Positions 19,375 to 26,966 of a stretch of 64,000 bases of DNA are shown here, one piece after another. Each line of letters starts with the position of its first letter. The stretch's first letter is position 1. The position numbers and the translations under genes are program-made. The DNA comes from Pseudomonas sp. R76 (GTDB lineage Bacteria > Pseudomonadota > Gammaproteobacteria > Pseudomonadales > Pseudomonadaceae), in NCBI RefSeq assembly GCF_009834565.1, contig NZ_CP019428.1, positions 2,480,001 through 2,544,000 of the forward strand. The letters are read 5' to 3'. The notes beneath the pieces are model-generated. The model was not told the origin of the DNA. It did no database searches and saw only the letters and a list, made by a program, of their open reading frames with translations.

Positions 19375-20460
19375 ATGTATTCAAGCCGCCTGATCCTGTG
19401 CCTCACCACGTTGCTGGTGCTGGCCGGTTGTTCCACCTCACGCAGCCCGCAACAGCCGGAGCGCAGCGAGGCGGAGGTGAAAGCGCAGATTGTGCGGCTG
19501 CTGCCGGCGACGGTGCCGGACCGTAAAGGCTGGGCTCAGGACATCTACACGGCCTTCGACACCCAGAAGATTTACCCCAGCACCGAAAATATCTGCGCGG
19601 TTCTTGCGGTGACCGAGCAAGAATCCACCTATCAAGTCGACCCACCGGTGCCAAACATGGGCAAGATTGCCCAGGATGAAATCCTGCGGCGCGCGGGCAA
19701 AGTCCATGTGCCAGCCTTTGTGGTGCGCAGCGCGCTGCAATTGCGCTCGCCCACCGGCAAGACTTACGCCGAGCGCTTGAGTGCTGCGCGCACGGAGAAG
19801 GACCTGAGTGGGATCTTTGACGATTTCATCAGTGTAGTGCCGTTGGGCAATACGTTGTTTGGCGGCTTCAACCCGGTGCATACCGCAGGCCCCATGCAAG
19901 TCAGCATCGACTTTGCGCAGAAACAGGCGCGGGGTTATCCCTACACGGTGGATGGCACGATTCGCCGGGAAGTCTTCACGCGGCGCGGCGGTATGTATTT
20001 CGGTATTGCCCACTTGCTGGGCTACCCGGTGAGTTATGACCAGCCGCTGTATCGCTTTGCCGACTTCAATGCGGGCTGGTACGCCAGCCGCAACGCTGCG
20101 TTCCAGGCGGCTGTCAGCCGTGTCACCGGCACCGAGCTGGCGTTGGACGGGGACTTGATCCGCTATGGTTCATTGCTGCCGGGCACCACTGAGTTGGCGG
20201 TGCGCTCCCTGGGCGCGAAGTTGGACATGCGCAACCCCAGCATCCGCAGCCAGTTGGAGAAGGGTGAGCAACTCGATTTTGAGCAAACCACCCTCTACAA
20301 CCGCGTGTTTGCCCTGGCTGATAAAGCGGCCGGCAAGCCGATGCCACGGGCGATTTTGCCGGGCATCGTACTCAAGAGCCCGAAGATCACCCGCAACCTG
20401 ACCACGGCGTGGTTTGCCAAGCGCGTGGATGATCGGTATCAGCGCTGCATGAAGCGCTGA
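19375..20460 (+). CDS. DUF1615 lipoprotein
   Basis: A 361-residue precursor with a lipoprotein signal (LILCLTTLLVLAGCSTS; Cys at residue 19) and a DUF1615 body. The body includes ENICAVLAVTEQESTYQVDPPVPNMGKIAQDEI, whose EQEST resembles the catalytic Glu region of lytic transglycosylases, and FNPVHTAGPMQVSIDFAQ, similar to the TAGPMQ/GxMQ motif of that fold. A peptidoglycan-related role is therefore plausible but the family is uncharacterised. ATG 19375 has AAGGAAG ahead; the frame is open further upstream but without family support. It is divergent from rhs with about 270 bp of intergenic DNA in which nothing else was recognised. Confidence 0.85.
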   Translation: MYSSRLILCLTTLLVLAGCSTSRSPQQPERSEAEVKAQIVRLLPATVPDRKGWAQDIYTAFDTQKIYPSTENICAVLAVTEQESTYQVDPPVPNMGKIAQDEILRRAGKVHVPAFVVRSALQLRSPTGKTYAERLSAARTEKDLSGIFDDFISVVPLGNTLFGGFNPVHTAGPMQVSIDFAQKQARGYPYTVDGTIRREVFTRRGGMYFGIAHLLGYPVSYDQPLYRFADFNAGWYASRNAAFQAAVSRVTGTELALDGDLIRYGSLLPGTTELAVRSLGAKLDMRNPSIRSQLEKGEQLDFEQTTLYNRVFALADKAAGKPMPRAILPGIVLKSPKITRNLTTAWFAKRVDDRYQRCMKR

Positions 20461-20488
20461 TCATTGTGGCGAGCGGGCAAGCCCATAT

Positions 20489-20734
20489 TTGATCTTCGCT
20501 GCTTTAAGCATCGCGATTCTGGCGGATTTACGCAAAGCATCCCATGGGATTTGCGCGGCTGATGATGATGGCTGCCACCCGTGGGCTGGCGTACACCTCA
20601 AGCCTCACGCCAAGGAAAAACTCGCCATGATCGCTCACGCCGTGCCCGAAGGGTTTGCTACGGTGAGCTTGCAGGTGGGCGAGAAGGTGGTGGCGCGGGC
20701 GAATGCGGTGTTTGCAGTGCCGCGCTCTGGCTGA
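20489..20734 (+). pseudogene. Possible gene remnant, unrecognised
   Basis: The 20461-20927 gap has no convincing gene. An 81-codon open stretch ends with KEKLAMIAHAVPEGFATVSLQVGEKVVARANAVFAVPRSG split by alternative frames earlier; only the last 40 residues look protein-like. No clear ribosome-binding site precedes it. It could be the tail of a decayed enzyme gene or chance. The remainder of the gap holds a REP pair and a terminator. Confidence 0.25.
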
Positions 20735-20748
20735 CAGTAGAGGCCATT

Positions 20749-20842
20749 GTGGGAGCTGGCTTGCCTGCGATGGCGGTGTGTCTGGCAGTACATTTGCCAA
20801 GGGGTGAACCGCTATCGCAGGCAAGCCAGCTCCCACAGTTGT
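20749..20842. repeat. REP pair 3' of DUF1615 region
   Basis: Inverted arms TTGTGGGAGCTGGCTTGCCT and AGGCAAGCCAGCTCCCACAG, about 50 bp apart, each with the GCGAT extension. Confidence 0.9.
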
Positions 20843-20874
20843 GTCGTGTTTTTTTCAGGAAGACAGCGTAAAAA

Positions 20875-20914
20875 GAAAAGGCCCGGTTTTTCGTGGAACC
20901 GGGCCTTTTCTCAT
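20875..20914. terminator. Intrinsic terminator of the dhcAB-atoB operon
   Basis: 13-bp stem AAAAGGCCCGGTT/AACCGGGCCTTTT with flanking A- and T-runs, 14 bp beyond the atoB stop on the minus strand. Functions for minus-strand transcription and could work both ways. Confidence 0.9.
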
Positions 20915-20927
20915 GTTGCTCTTTGAA

Positions 20928-22109
20928 TCAGCTGCGTTCGAGTGCGAGGGCAACGCCCTGGCCGCCACCGATGCACAGCGTCGCCAGGCCTTTCTTGGCA
21001 TCGCGCTTGATCATTTCATGCAGCAGGGTCACCAGTACGCGGCAGCCTGACGCGCCGATCGGATGGCCGATGGCAATGGCGCCGCCATTGACGTTGACTT
21101 TGTCGGCGTCCCATTCCAGCTCTTTGCCTACCGCCAACGATTGCGCGGCGAAGGCTTCGTTGGCTTCGATCAGGTCCAGGTCGCCCAGGCTCCAGCCGGC
21201 CTTGTCCAGGCAGCGGCGGGTGGCCGATACCGGGCCGATGCCCATGATGGCTGGATCGACGCCGGCATTCGCGTAGCTGGCGATACGCGCCAGAACCGGC
21301 AGGCCGAGGGCCTTGGCCTTGTCGGCGCTCATCAGCAGCACGGCAGCAGCGCCGTCGTTGAGGCTGGAGGCGTTGCCGGCGGTGACGCTGCCGTCTTTCT
21401 TGAACGCGGGCTTGAGCTTGGCCAGGGACTCGGCGGTGGTGCCGGCGCGCGGCTGTTCGTCCACGGCGAAGGCCACCGGCTCGCCTTTGCGCTGGGGAAT
21501 CAGGATTGGTGTGATTTCATCGACAAACCGACCCGCTTCAATCGCGGCAGCGGCTTTCTGCTGGGAAGCAGCGGCGAACGCGTCCTGGGCTTCACGGCTG
21601 ATGTCGTACTTGTCCACCAGGTTCTCGGCGGTGATGCCCATGTGATAGTCGTTGAACGCATCCCACAGGCCGTCGGTGATCATGCTGTCGATCATCTTGG
21701 CGTGGCCCATACGCAAACCGGTGCGCGCAGCAGGCAATACGTACGGCGCCAGGCTCATATTCTCCATGCCGCCAGCAATGATGACTTCGGCGTCGCCGCA
21801 ACGAATCGCCTGGGCGCCCAGGTGCAGGGCCTTGAGGCCCGACCCGCAGACCTTGTTCAGGGTCAGCGCTGGTACTGCGTGGGGCAGACCGGCGAGGATC
21901 GACGCCTGGCGCGCTGGGTTCTGACCGCTGCCGGCGGTGAGGACCTGGCCCAGGATCACTTCGTCCACTTGCGCCGGGTCCAGGCCGGTCTGCTCCAGCA
22001 GGCGACGGATCACGGCGGCGCCCAGTTCCGGTGCCGGGATACTGGCCAGCGAACCTTGAAAGCTGCCCACGGCGGTGCGGGTGGCAGCAACAATCACGAC
22101 GTCTTGCAT
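20928..22109 (-). CDS. atoB: Acetyl-CoA C-acetyltransferase (thiolase)
   Basis: A 393-residue thiolase that cleaves acetoacetyl-CoA to two acetyl-CoA (or the reverse). The acyl-accepting Cys88 lies in [11 protein letters not shown], with the C-terminal [17 protein letters not shown] (His) and [13 protein letters not shown] (second Cys). The N-terminal [18 protein letters not shown] is typical. ATG 22109 has GAGGAC ahead and starts 11 bp after dhcB, so the three genes form one operon: CoA transferase makes acetoacetyl-CoA or the dehydrocarnitine thioester, and thiolase finishes the pathway. Confidence 0.92.
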   Translation of the reverse strand: MQDVVIVAATRTAVGSFQGSLASIPAPELGAAVIRRLLEQTGLDPAQVDEVILGQVLTAGSGQNPARQASILAGLPHAVPALTLNKVCGSGLKALHLGAQAIRCGDAEVIIAGGMENMSLAPYVLPAARTGLRMGHAKMIDSMITDGLWDAFNDYHMGITAENLVDKYDISREAQDAFAAASQQKAAAAIEAGRFVDEITPILIPQRKGEPVAFAVDEQPRAGTTAESLAKLKPAFKKDGSVTAGNASSLNDGAAAVLLMSADKAKALGLPVLARIASYANAGVDPAIMGIGPVSATRRCLDKAGWSLGDLDLIEANEAFAAQSLAVGKELEWDADKVNVNGGAIAIGHPIGASGCRVLVTLLHEMIKRDAKKGLATLCIGGGQGVALALERS

Positions 22110-22120
22110 GGAATCTGTCC

Positions 22121-22780
22121 TCACTGGAAGTGCATTTCTGGAACGTGGTCCGGGACGATCAGTTTACCGGCGGTCTTGCTCACAATCTCTTCAACGCTGA
22201 CGCCAGGTGCGCGTTCCTTGAGGACAAAAGCGCCATTTTCGATTTCCAGGTAAGCCAGGTCTGTCAATACGCGCTTGATGCACTTGGCGCCGGTCAGCGG
22301 CAGGCTGCATTGGCTGAGCAACTTGGACTCACCGTCCTTGGACGCGTGGGTCATGATCACGATGATGTTTTCCGCACCGGCCACCAGGTCCATGGCGCCG
22401 CCCATGCCCTTGACCAATTTGCCGGGGATCATCCACGACGCGATGTTGCCGTGTACGTCCACTTCAAACGCGCCGAGCACGGTGAGGTCGACGTGGCCGC
22501 CGCGGATCATCGCGAAGGACTCGGCAGAGGAGAAGATCGAAGCGCCGATGCGAGCCGTCACCGTTTGCTTGCCGGCGTTGATCATGTCGGCATCGATGGT
22601 TTCTTCAGTAGGAAACGGACCCATGCCGAGCAGGCCGTTTTCCGATTGCAGCATTACTTCCATACCTTCGGGGATGTAGTTGGCCACCAGGGTTGGAATG
22701 CCGATGCCGAGGTTCACATAGAAACCGTCCTGCATTTCGCGGGCGACGCGTTGAGCCATTTGTTCGCGAGTAAGAGCCAT
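22121..22780 (-). CDS. dhcB: 3-oxoacid/dehydrocarnitine CoA-transferase subunit B
   Basis: A 219-residue beta subunit of a SCOT-type CoA transferase. The catalytic glutamate is Glu47 in [15 protein letters not shown], preceded by [20 protein letters not shown] and followed by [31 protein letters not shown] 22780 with GGAGACAAAAC ahead sets the start. Gene order (A subunit, B subunit, thiolase, divergent LysR) is that of P. aeruginosa dhcA-dhcB-atoB with dhcR, which converts 3-dehydrocarnitine during carnitine use; the gene name is assigned on that synteny and similarity. A generic acetoacetate:succinyl-CoA role is the alternative. Confidence 0.85.
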   Translation of the reverse strand: MALTREQMAQRVAREMQDGFYVNLGIGIPTLVANYIPEGMEVMLQSENGLLGMGPFPTEETIDADMINAGKQTVTARIGASIFSSAESFAMIRGGHVDLTVLGAFEVDVHGNIASWMIPGKLVKGMGGAMDLVAGAENIIVIMTHASKDGESKLLSQCSLPLTGAKCIKRVLTDLAYLEIENGAFVLKERAPGVSVEEIVSKTAGKLIVPDHVPEMHFQ

Positions 22781-22811
22781 GTTTTGTCTCCTTATTATTT
22801 GGGCTGGCGGA

Positions 22812-23510
22812 TTATTTGCGGACAGTGCGCTGTTCGATGCGCTTCTCGAAGGTGCCGCAGATGATCCGGTCGACGTAGATGCCAGGAGTGTGGATCTGCG
22901 CCGGGTCCAGCTCGCCCGGTTCGACGATTTCCTCAACTTCGACCACGGTGATCTTGCCGGCGGTGGCGGCCAGCGGGTTGAAGTTCTGTGCGGTGTGGCG
23001 ATAGATGACGTTGCCGAAGTGGTCGGCTTTCCAACCTTTGACGATGGCGAAGTCGCCGGTGATGGACTCTTCCATCAGGTACGGGCGACCGTTGAACTCA
23101 CGGGTTTCCTTGCCTTCTGCGACGGGCGTGCCGACGCCGGTGGCGGTGAAGAAAGCCGGGATGCCGGCGCCGCCTGCACGCATTTTTTCTGCCAGGGTGC
23201 CTTGGGGAGTCAGCACCACTTCGATTTCGCCGCTGAGCAGTTGCTTCTCGAACAGGGCGTTTTCACCCACGTAGGACGCGATGACTTTGCTGATCTGTTT
23301 TTCTTCCAGCAACACGCCCAGGCCGAAACCGTCGACGCCGCAATTGTTGGAAACCACGGTCAGGTCGCGGGTGCCTTTGCGCTTGATCTCGGCGATGAGG
23401 TTTTCCGGAATGCCGCACAAGCCAAAGCCACCGGAGAGTACGGTCATGCCGTCTTCCAGGCCTGCCAGCGCTTCTTCATAGGACGCCACGCGTTTATCGA
23501 AACCTGCCAT
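22812..23510 (-). CDS. dhcA: 3-oxoacid/dehydrocarnitine CoA-transferase subunit A
   Basis: A 232-residue alpha subunit of the SCOT-type CoA transferase, first gene of the operon. The hallmark glycine-rich stretch [23 protein letters not shown] (about residues 20-42) and [19 protein letters not shown] bind CoA. The start chosen is ATG 23510 (MAGFDKRV), with AGAGG five bases ahead; a GTG two codons upstream is also in frame. It is separated by 31 bp from dhcB and divergent from the LysR gene, which is the expected regulator. Confidence 0.88.
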   Translation of the reverse strand: MAGFDKRVASYEEALAGLEDGMTVLSGGFGLCGIPENLIAEIKRKGTRDLTVVSNNCGVDGFGLGVLLEEKQISKVIASYVGENALFEKQLLSGEIEVVLTPQGTLAEKMRAGGAGIPAFFTATGVGTPVAEGKETREFNGRPYLMEESITGDFAIVKGWKADHFGNVIYRHTAQNFNPLAATAGKITVVEVEEIVEPGELDPAQIHTPGIYVDRIICGTFEKRIEQRTVRK

Positions 23511-23640
23511 ATGCACCTCTTTTATTGTATGTGGGCCAGCAGACTGGAGTGTTGCGCCGATGGATTAATTTGTTAAGTTGTTTTTTAAGGTTGATTGATT
23601 TAGAAAACAGCATAGTCGTCCCGCCGCCCGGAGCAGCCTC
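23511..23640. promoter_or_regulatory. Divergent control region dhcA/LysR
   Basis: This 130-bp AT-rich spacer separates the operon from its LysR regulator. It contains TTAATTTGTTAAGTTG and GGTTGATTGATTTAG, an AT-rich run of the sort LysR proteins bind, but no single clear T-N11-A palindrome could be fixed by eye. Confidence 0.4.
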
Positions 23641-24543
23641 ATGACCGTTAAACAGATGCGTGCCTTTCTCGCCGTGGCCCAAAGCCTGAGTTTCGCCGCT
23701 GCTTGCGAGCGCCTGCACCTTTCCCAGTCGGCGTTGAGCCTGACCATTAAGGGCCTGGAGGAGGGCCTGGGCGGCCGCTTGTTCAGCCGCAACACGCGCA
23801 ATGTCGCGCTCACGCCTGAGGGTGAGTCGTTGTTGCCGCTGGCGCGTCGCTTGATTGCCGATTGGGACAACGCCGAGGATGAGCTGCGCCAGCGCTTCAC
23901 CTTGCAGCGGGGCCGGGTCACGGTGGCCGCGATGCCGTCGTTTGCAGGCAATCTGCTGCCGCCGATCCTGAAGATATTCCGCGCACGTTACCCGCAGGTG
24001 AATGTGACGGTGCACGACCTGATCAACGAGCAGGTGCTGGAGATGGTCCGCGACCGCCAGGTGGAGCTGGGCGTGGCATTCGAGCCGTCCGACGGTTCGT
24101 CGCTGGCGTTCACCCCGTTGTACCTTGACCGCTTTATTGCAGTGGTGCCGGGTGATTCACCGTTAGCTCAGTGCAGCGAAATCGACTGGCAAACCTTGCT
24201 GGAACAGCCATTCATTACCCTGCAGCGGCCTTCCACGGTGAGGGTGATGCTGGAGGAACACCTGGGCGCCTTGCAGATGAAGTTGCCGGTGGCGCTGGAA
24301 AGTCATCAATTGGCGACGGTGGGCAAGATGGTTGCCAATGGCCTGGGTGTCAGCGCTGTACCTGCGTTGTGCGCGCAGCAGATGGAAGAGGCGGGCGCCC
24401 ATTGCATCACCTTGAGCAATCCGGTGATCGAGCGGCCGATTGGCGTGCTGACCAAACCTGGGCACGAACTGTCGGCGGCAGCGCAGGTGTTGTTTGATAT
24501 TTTTCGCGATGAGGCCGCGAAAGGCCGCTTTCCAACTTTCTGA
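23641..24543 (+). CDS. dhcR: LysR-type regulator of the CoA-transferase operon
   Basis: A 300-residue LysR regulator: helix-turn-helix at residues 1-60 (KQMRAFLAVAQSLSFAAACERLHLSQSALSLTIKGLEEGLGGRLF), then the effector-binding domain. It is divergent from dhcA with a 130-bp shared control region, the classical arrangement for a LysR activator of the adjacent operon. The name follows P. aeruginosa synteny (dhcR activates dhcAB). The inducing molecule cannot be read from sequence. Confidence 0.8.
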   Translation: MTVKQMRAFLAVAQSLSFAAACERLHLSQSALSLTIKGLEEGLGGRLFSRNTRNVALTPEGESLLPLARRLIADWDNAEDELRQRFTLQRGRVTVAAMPSFAGNLLPPILKIFRARYPQVNVTVHDLINEQVLEMVRDRQVELGVAFEPSDGSSLAFTPLYLDRFIAVVPGDSPLAQCSEIDWQTLLEQPFITLQRPSTVRVMLEEHLGALQMKLPVALESHQLATVGKMVANGLGVSAVPALCAQQMEEAGAHCITLSNPVIERPIGVLTKPGHELSAAAQVLFDIFRDEAAKGRFPTF

Positions 24544-24557
24544 GCGTGCTCCAAATA

Positions 24558-24655
24558 AATGTGGGAGCTGGCTTGCCGGCGATAGCCAGTTAACATTCAA
24601 CAAAAGTGTTGGCAGTTAAACCGTTATCGCAGGCAAGCCAGCTCCCACAGAGGGC
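24558..24655. repeat. REP pair
   Basis: Opposed arms TGTGGGAGCTGGCTTGCCGG and GCAGGCAAGCCAGCTCCCACA around a 55-bp spacer, 3' of the LysR gene and 3' of the next convergent gene. Confidence 0.9.
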
Positions 24656-24664
24656 AAGTATTAC

Positions 24665-24994
24665 TTAGTAGTAGCGATCGACTACTTTAACTTGCGAGCT
24701 GTCTTTGAAAGACGCCCAGGCATTGTTAAGTGTGTTGAAAACTTGCTCGATAAAGTTCTCATCGGCGGCGGCCTTCTTGCCGACATAACCCTGGCCGCGG
24801 CGGTACATTTTCAGGCGCGCCGCCAGTTTGCGGTTGTTTTTATCGAACTCTTCTTCAAGGGTGTGGGGCGCCACGCAGTCGATATGAACTTGGCCCGATT
24901 TTTCGACCCACAGGATATGGTCGTCGAGTGTGTCTTTCTGCGCTGCAAACATCTCAGCCAATTCATCGATAGTGGGTTGGTTGTTCAGATTCAT
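24665..24994 (-). CDS. Hypothetical protein, 109 residues
   Basis: A soluble acidic protein with no signal peptide that I do not recognise. The sequence (IDELAEMFAAQKDTLDDHILWVEKSGQVHIDCVAPHTLEEEFDKNNRKLAARLKMYRRGQGYVGKKAAADENFIEQVFNTL) has mixed helix/strand character and normal host codon use, which supports it being real. It begins at ATG 24994 with AAGGGGC upstream. The 540 bp upstream is non-coding apart from an inverted repeat and a REP half. Confidence 0.7.
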   Translation of the reverse strand: MNLNNQPTIDELAEMFAAQKDTLDDHILWVEKSGQVHIDCVAPHTLEEEFDKNNRKLAARLKMYRRGQGYVGKKAAADENFIEQVFNTLNNAWASFKDSSQVKVVDRYY

Positions 24995-25359
24995 AATGTA
25001 AGCCCCTTGACCAGTTGGCGATCTATCAGTTGATTCCGTTAAAACTGCTTAGTTGTCTCCGGCTTCGAAAACCGGGCGTCAGTGACTGTCTGCCGAATAC
25101 GGGCAGGGTCTTGAGCCTGATGCATGTAGTCTTGCTGATGAACTGCTACGCAATGGTTTCATAACGAAGACAAGCAGCGATTGAGCTCCTTGTACCGATC
25201 CTTGCAGGCCGGTCAGCTTCATCAATCTGCCTTGTGGGCAGTGCACATCCGGAAAAAACAGCTCGGCGGTCAGACGAGCTTGTTCAAAACACGTGTTACC
25301 AACACTCCCGATCCGGGAGACGTCTCGATAATGCAAGGGTAAAAAGGTTACGTCAACGG

Positions 25360-25391
25360 TTATGTAGTGATTTTTTTTGATCACTACATAA
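25360..25391. promoter_or_regulatory. 12-bp inverted repeat in a 540-bp gap
   Basis: TTATGTAGTGAT (25360-25371) and ATCACTACATAA (25380-25391) form a perfect inverted repeat around a T-run. The gap 24995-25537 shows no convincing gene; a 101-codon frame (25079-25384, GTG start inside this repeat) has no protein-like character. The repeat may be an operator for a dimeric regulator or a hairpin. Confidence 0.45.
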
Positions 25392-25491
25392 ATCGTTGTG
25401 GGGACGGGGGAATGCGGGAAAACGTGACTTGGGCGTCATTTTTTGTGCGGTTGGTCTCGGTGGGCCGTTAGCCAATACAACGCGCGAACCC

Positions 25492-25519
25492 TGTGGGAGC
25501 AGGCAAGCCAGCTCCCACA
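25492..25519. repeat. Single REP hairpin
   Basis: TGTGGGAGC and GCTCCCACA arms around AGGCAAGCCA; a compact variant of the REP family, 18 bp after the sirtuin gene stop. Confidence 0.8.
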
Positions 25520-25537
25520 ATTGAATTTACAGTGTGC

Positions 25538-26386
25538 CTACTGTCCCAATCGCTCGACCAGCAAGGGCAACAACCGCTCGCAAGACGCCTCGATCTTCAC
25601 CTGCAACAGTTCATCCCCGCGTGTCTTGCCCAGGTTAATGGCAATCACCGGCTTGCCTTGCTCCACCATCGCCTTGCACAGGCGAAACGCCGAATAAGCC
25701 ATCAGCGATGAGCCCACCACCAGCAAACCCTCAGCCTGATGCACCGCAGCCATTGCCTTGGCAGCCGTTTCCGGGGCGACGTTCTCACCAAAAAACACCA
25801 CGTCGGGTTTCAGTCGCTGGCCGTTGCAGTGCGGGCAGTGGGGGACTTGGAAGCGTTCTTCAAAAGCCGGATCGAGCAGCGTATCGCCATCGGGTGCTTG
25901 CACGGCATCGACGCCGGCCAGGTAAGGGTTCCGATCTTCCATCACCCGCTGGATCACATCGCGCTCGCTGCGCTGCTGGCAATCCAGGCACAGCACGCGG
26001 TGCAGGCTGCCATGCAGTTCGATCACATCCTGGCTGCCGGCCTGGTCATGCAGCGTATCGACGTTTTGCGTGATCAGCCCGCTGATGCGTTCGCGTTGCT
26101 GCAGCGTCGCCAGCGCCAGGTGGGCCTTGTTCGGCTGGGCAATGCGCACCCGTGGCCAACCCAGCATCGCCCGTGCCCAGTAACGGCGCCGTGCTTGTGG
26201 GGTGGCCAGGAATTCCTGGTACATCATCGGCGCCATGCCCCGGCGCACGCCTTCGCTGTCGCGATAATCCGGGATGCCCGACGACGTACTGATGCCCGCA
26301 CCGGTCAGCACCACGAAGCGCCTTTCAGCCATCGCCCGGTACAGGGTGTCGAGGTGGTCCTCTTGATGTTCCAGCGTGCCCTGCAT
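25538..26386 (-). CDS. NAD-dependent protein deacylase, Sir2 family
   Basis: A 282-residue sirtuin that removes acyl groups from lysine using NAD+. The Rossmann NAD motif GAGISTSSGIPDYRDSEG (about residues 29-46), TQNVDTLHDQAG, and the catalytic His in VIELHGSLHRVLCLDC are present. Four zinc-binding cysteines occur as CLDC and CPHC, with KPDVVFFGENV and VVGSSLMAYSAFRL completing the site. It is of the larger bacterial class, longer than CobB. The preceding CBS-domain gene starts the unit 8 bp away on the same strand. Confidence 0.92.
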   Translation of the reverse strand: MQGTLEHQEDHLDTLYRAMAERRFVVLTGAGISTSSGIPDYRDSEGVRRGMAPMMYQEFLATPQARRRYWARAMLGWPRVRIAQPNKAHLALATLQQRERISGLITQNVDTLHDQAGSQDVIELHGSLHRVLCLDCQQRSERDVIQRVMEDRNPYLAGVDAVQAPDGDTLLDPAFEERFQVPHCPHCNGQRLKPDVVFFGENVAPETAAKAMAAVHQAEGLLVVGSSLMAYSAFRLCKAMVEQGKPVIAINLGKTRGDELLQVKIEASCERLLPLLVERLGQ

Positions 26387-26394
26387 GGGTTCCC

Positions 26395-26835
26395 CTATTC
26401 GCCGCGGATGTACTGCTCCAGCTGTTTGATCAGGTCAGCTTGCTCGGCAATGGCTTCTTTCACCAAGTCACCGATGGACAGCAGGCCCAGCAGTTTGCCG
26501 TCTTCGACCACGGGCAGGTGACGCAGGTGACTGTCGGTCATGATGTTCATGCATTCTTCGACAGTTTTGTGGGTATCCACGGTGATCACAGGCGAGCTCA
26601 TTACCTCATGGACTTTTGTGGTGACCGACGATAGGCCTTTGAGCATGATTTTGCGTGCGTAATCACGTTCGCTGATGATCCCGACTACCGTGCCTTCCTT
26701 GACCACCGGCAATGCCCCGACGTTTTTCTCTGACATCCGGACCAGCGCCTCAAATACCGTGTGGTCCCACTGAATGGTGTGGACGTCCTGGTTTTTCTGG
26801 TCCTTGGCTTTGAGCACTTGTGCGACGGTTTTCAT
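26395..26835 (-). CDS. CBS-domain pair protein
   Basis: A 146-residue cytoplasmic protein made of two CBS motifs (about residues 8-65 and 75-130). Visible landmarks are VFEALVRMSEKNVGALPVVKEGTVVGIISERDYARKI and VEECMNIMTDSHLRHLPVVEDGKLLGLLSIGDLVKEAI, the standard adenosyl-binding pair. It belongs to the small CBS proteins resembling YrpD/hypoxic-response types that sense AMP/ATP or NAD(H). The start at ATG 26835 follows GGAGTGG; an upstream in-frame GTG at 26844 is possible. Co-transcribed with the sirtuin, so a nucleotide-sensing role is reasonable but inferred. Confidence 0.88.
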   Translation of the reverse strand: MKTVAQVLKAKDQKNQDVHTIQWDHTVFEALVRMSEKNVGALPVVKEGTVVGIISERDYARKIMLKGLSSVTTKVHEVMSSPVITVDTHKTVEECMNIMTDSHLRHLPVVEDGKLLGLLSIGDLVKEAIAEQADLIKQLEQYIRGE

Positions 26836-26928
26836 GGCGGCCACTCCGGTGTTGTTGTTAGGAAGTCAGCGGGTCCCTACAGAATCCTAGACGGCCTACG
26901 CCGGAGCAAGGTCCAAAGCGGCGTTAAA

Positions 26929-26966
26929 CCCGTCGAAAAACGTCATTTGCCGGATTTTTTCGACGT
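26929..26966 (-). terminator. Hairpin 3' of topB
   Basis: Perfect 10-bp arms CGTCGAAAAA (26931-26940) and TTTTTCGACG (26956-26965), directly after the topB stop in the minus direction, followed by GGGTTT. Likely terminator though the U-run is internal to the stem. Confidence 0.6.

Noticed and set aside
25079..25384. 101-codon minus-strand frame
   Set aside because: GTG start within an inverted repeat, no ribosome-binding site, no protein-like pattern.
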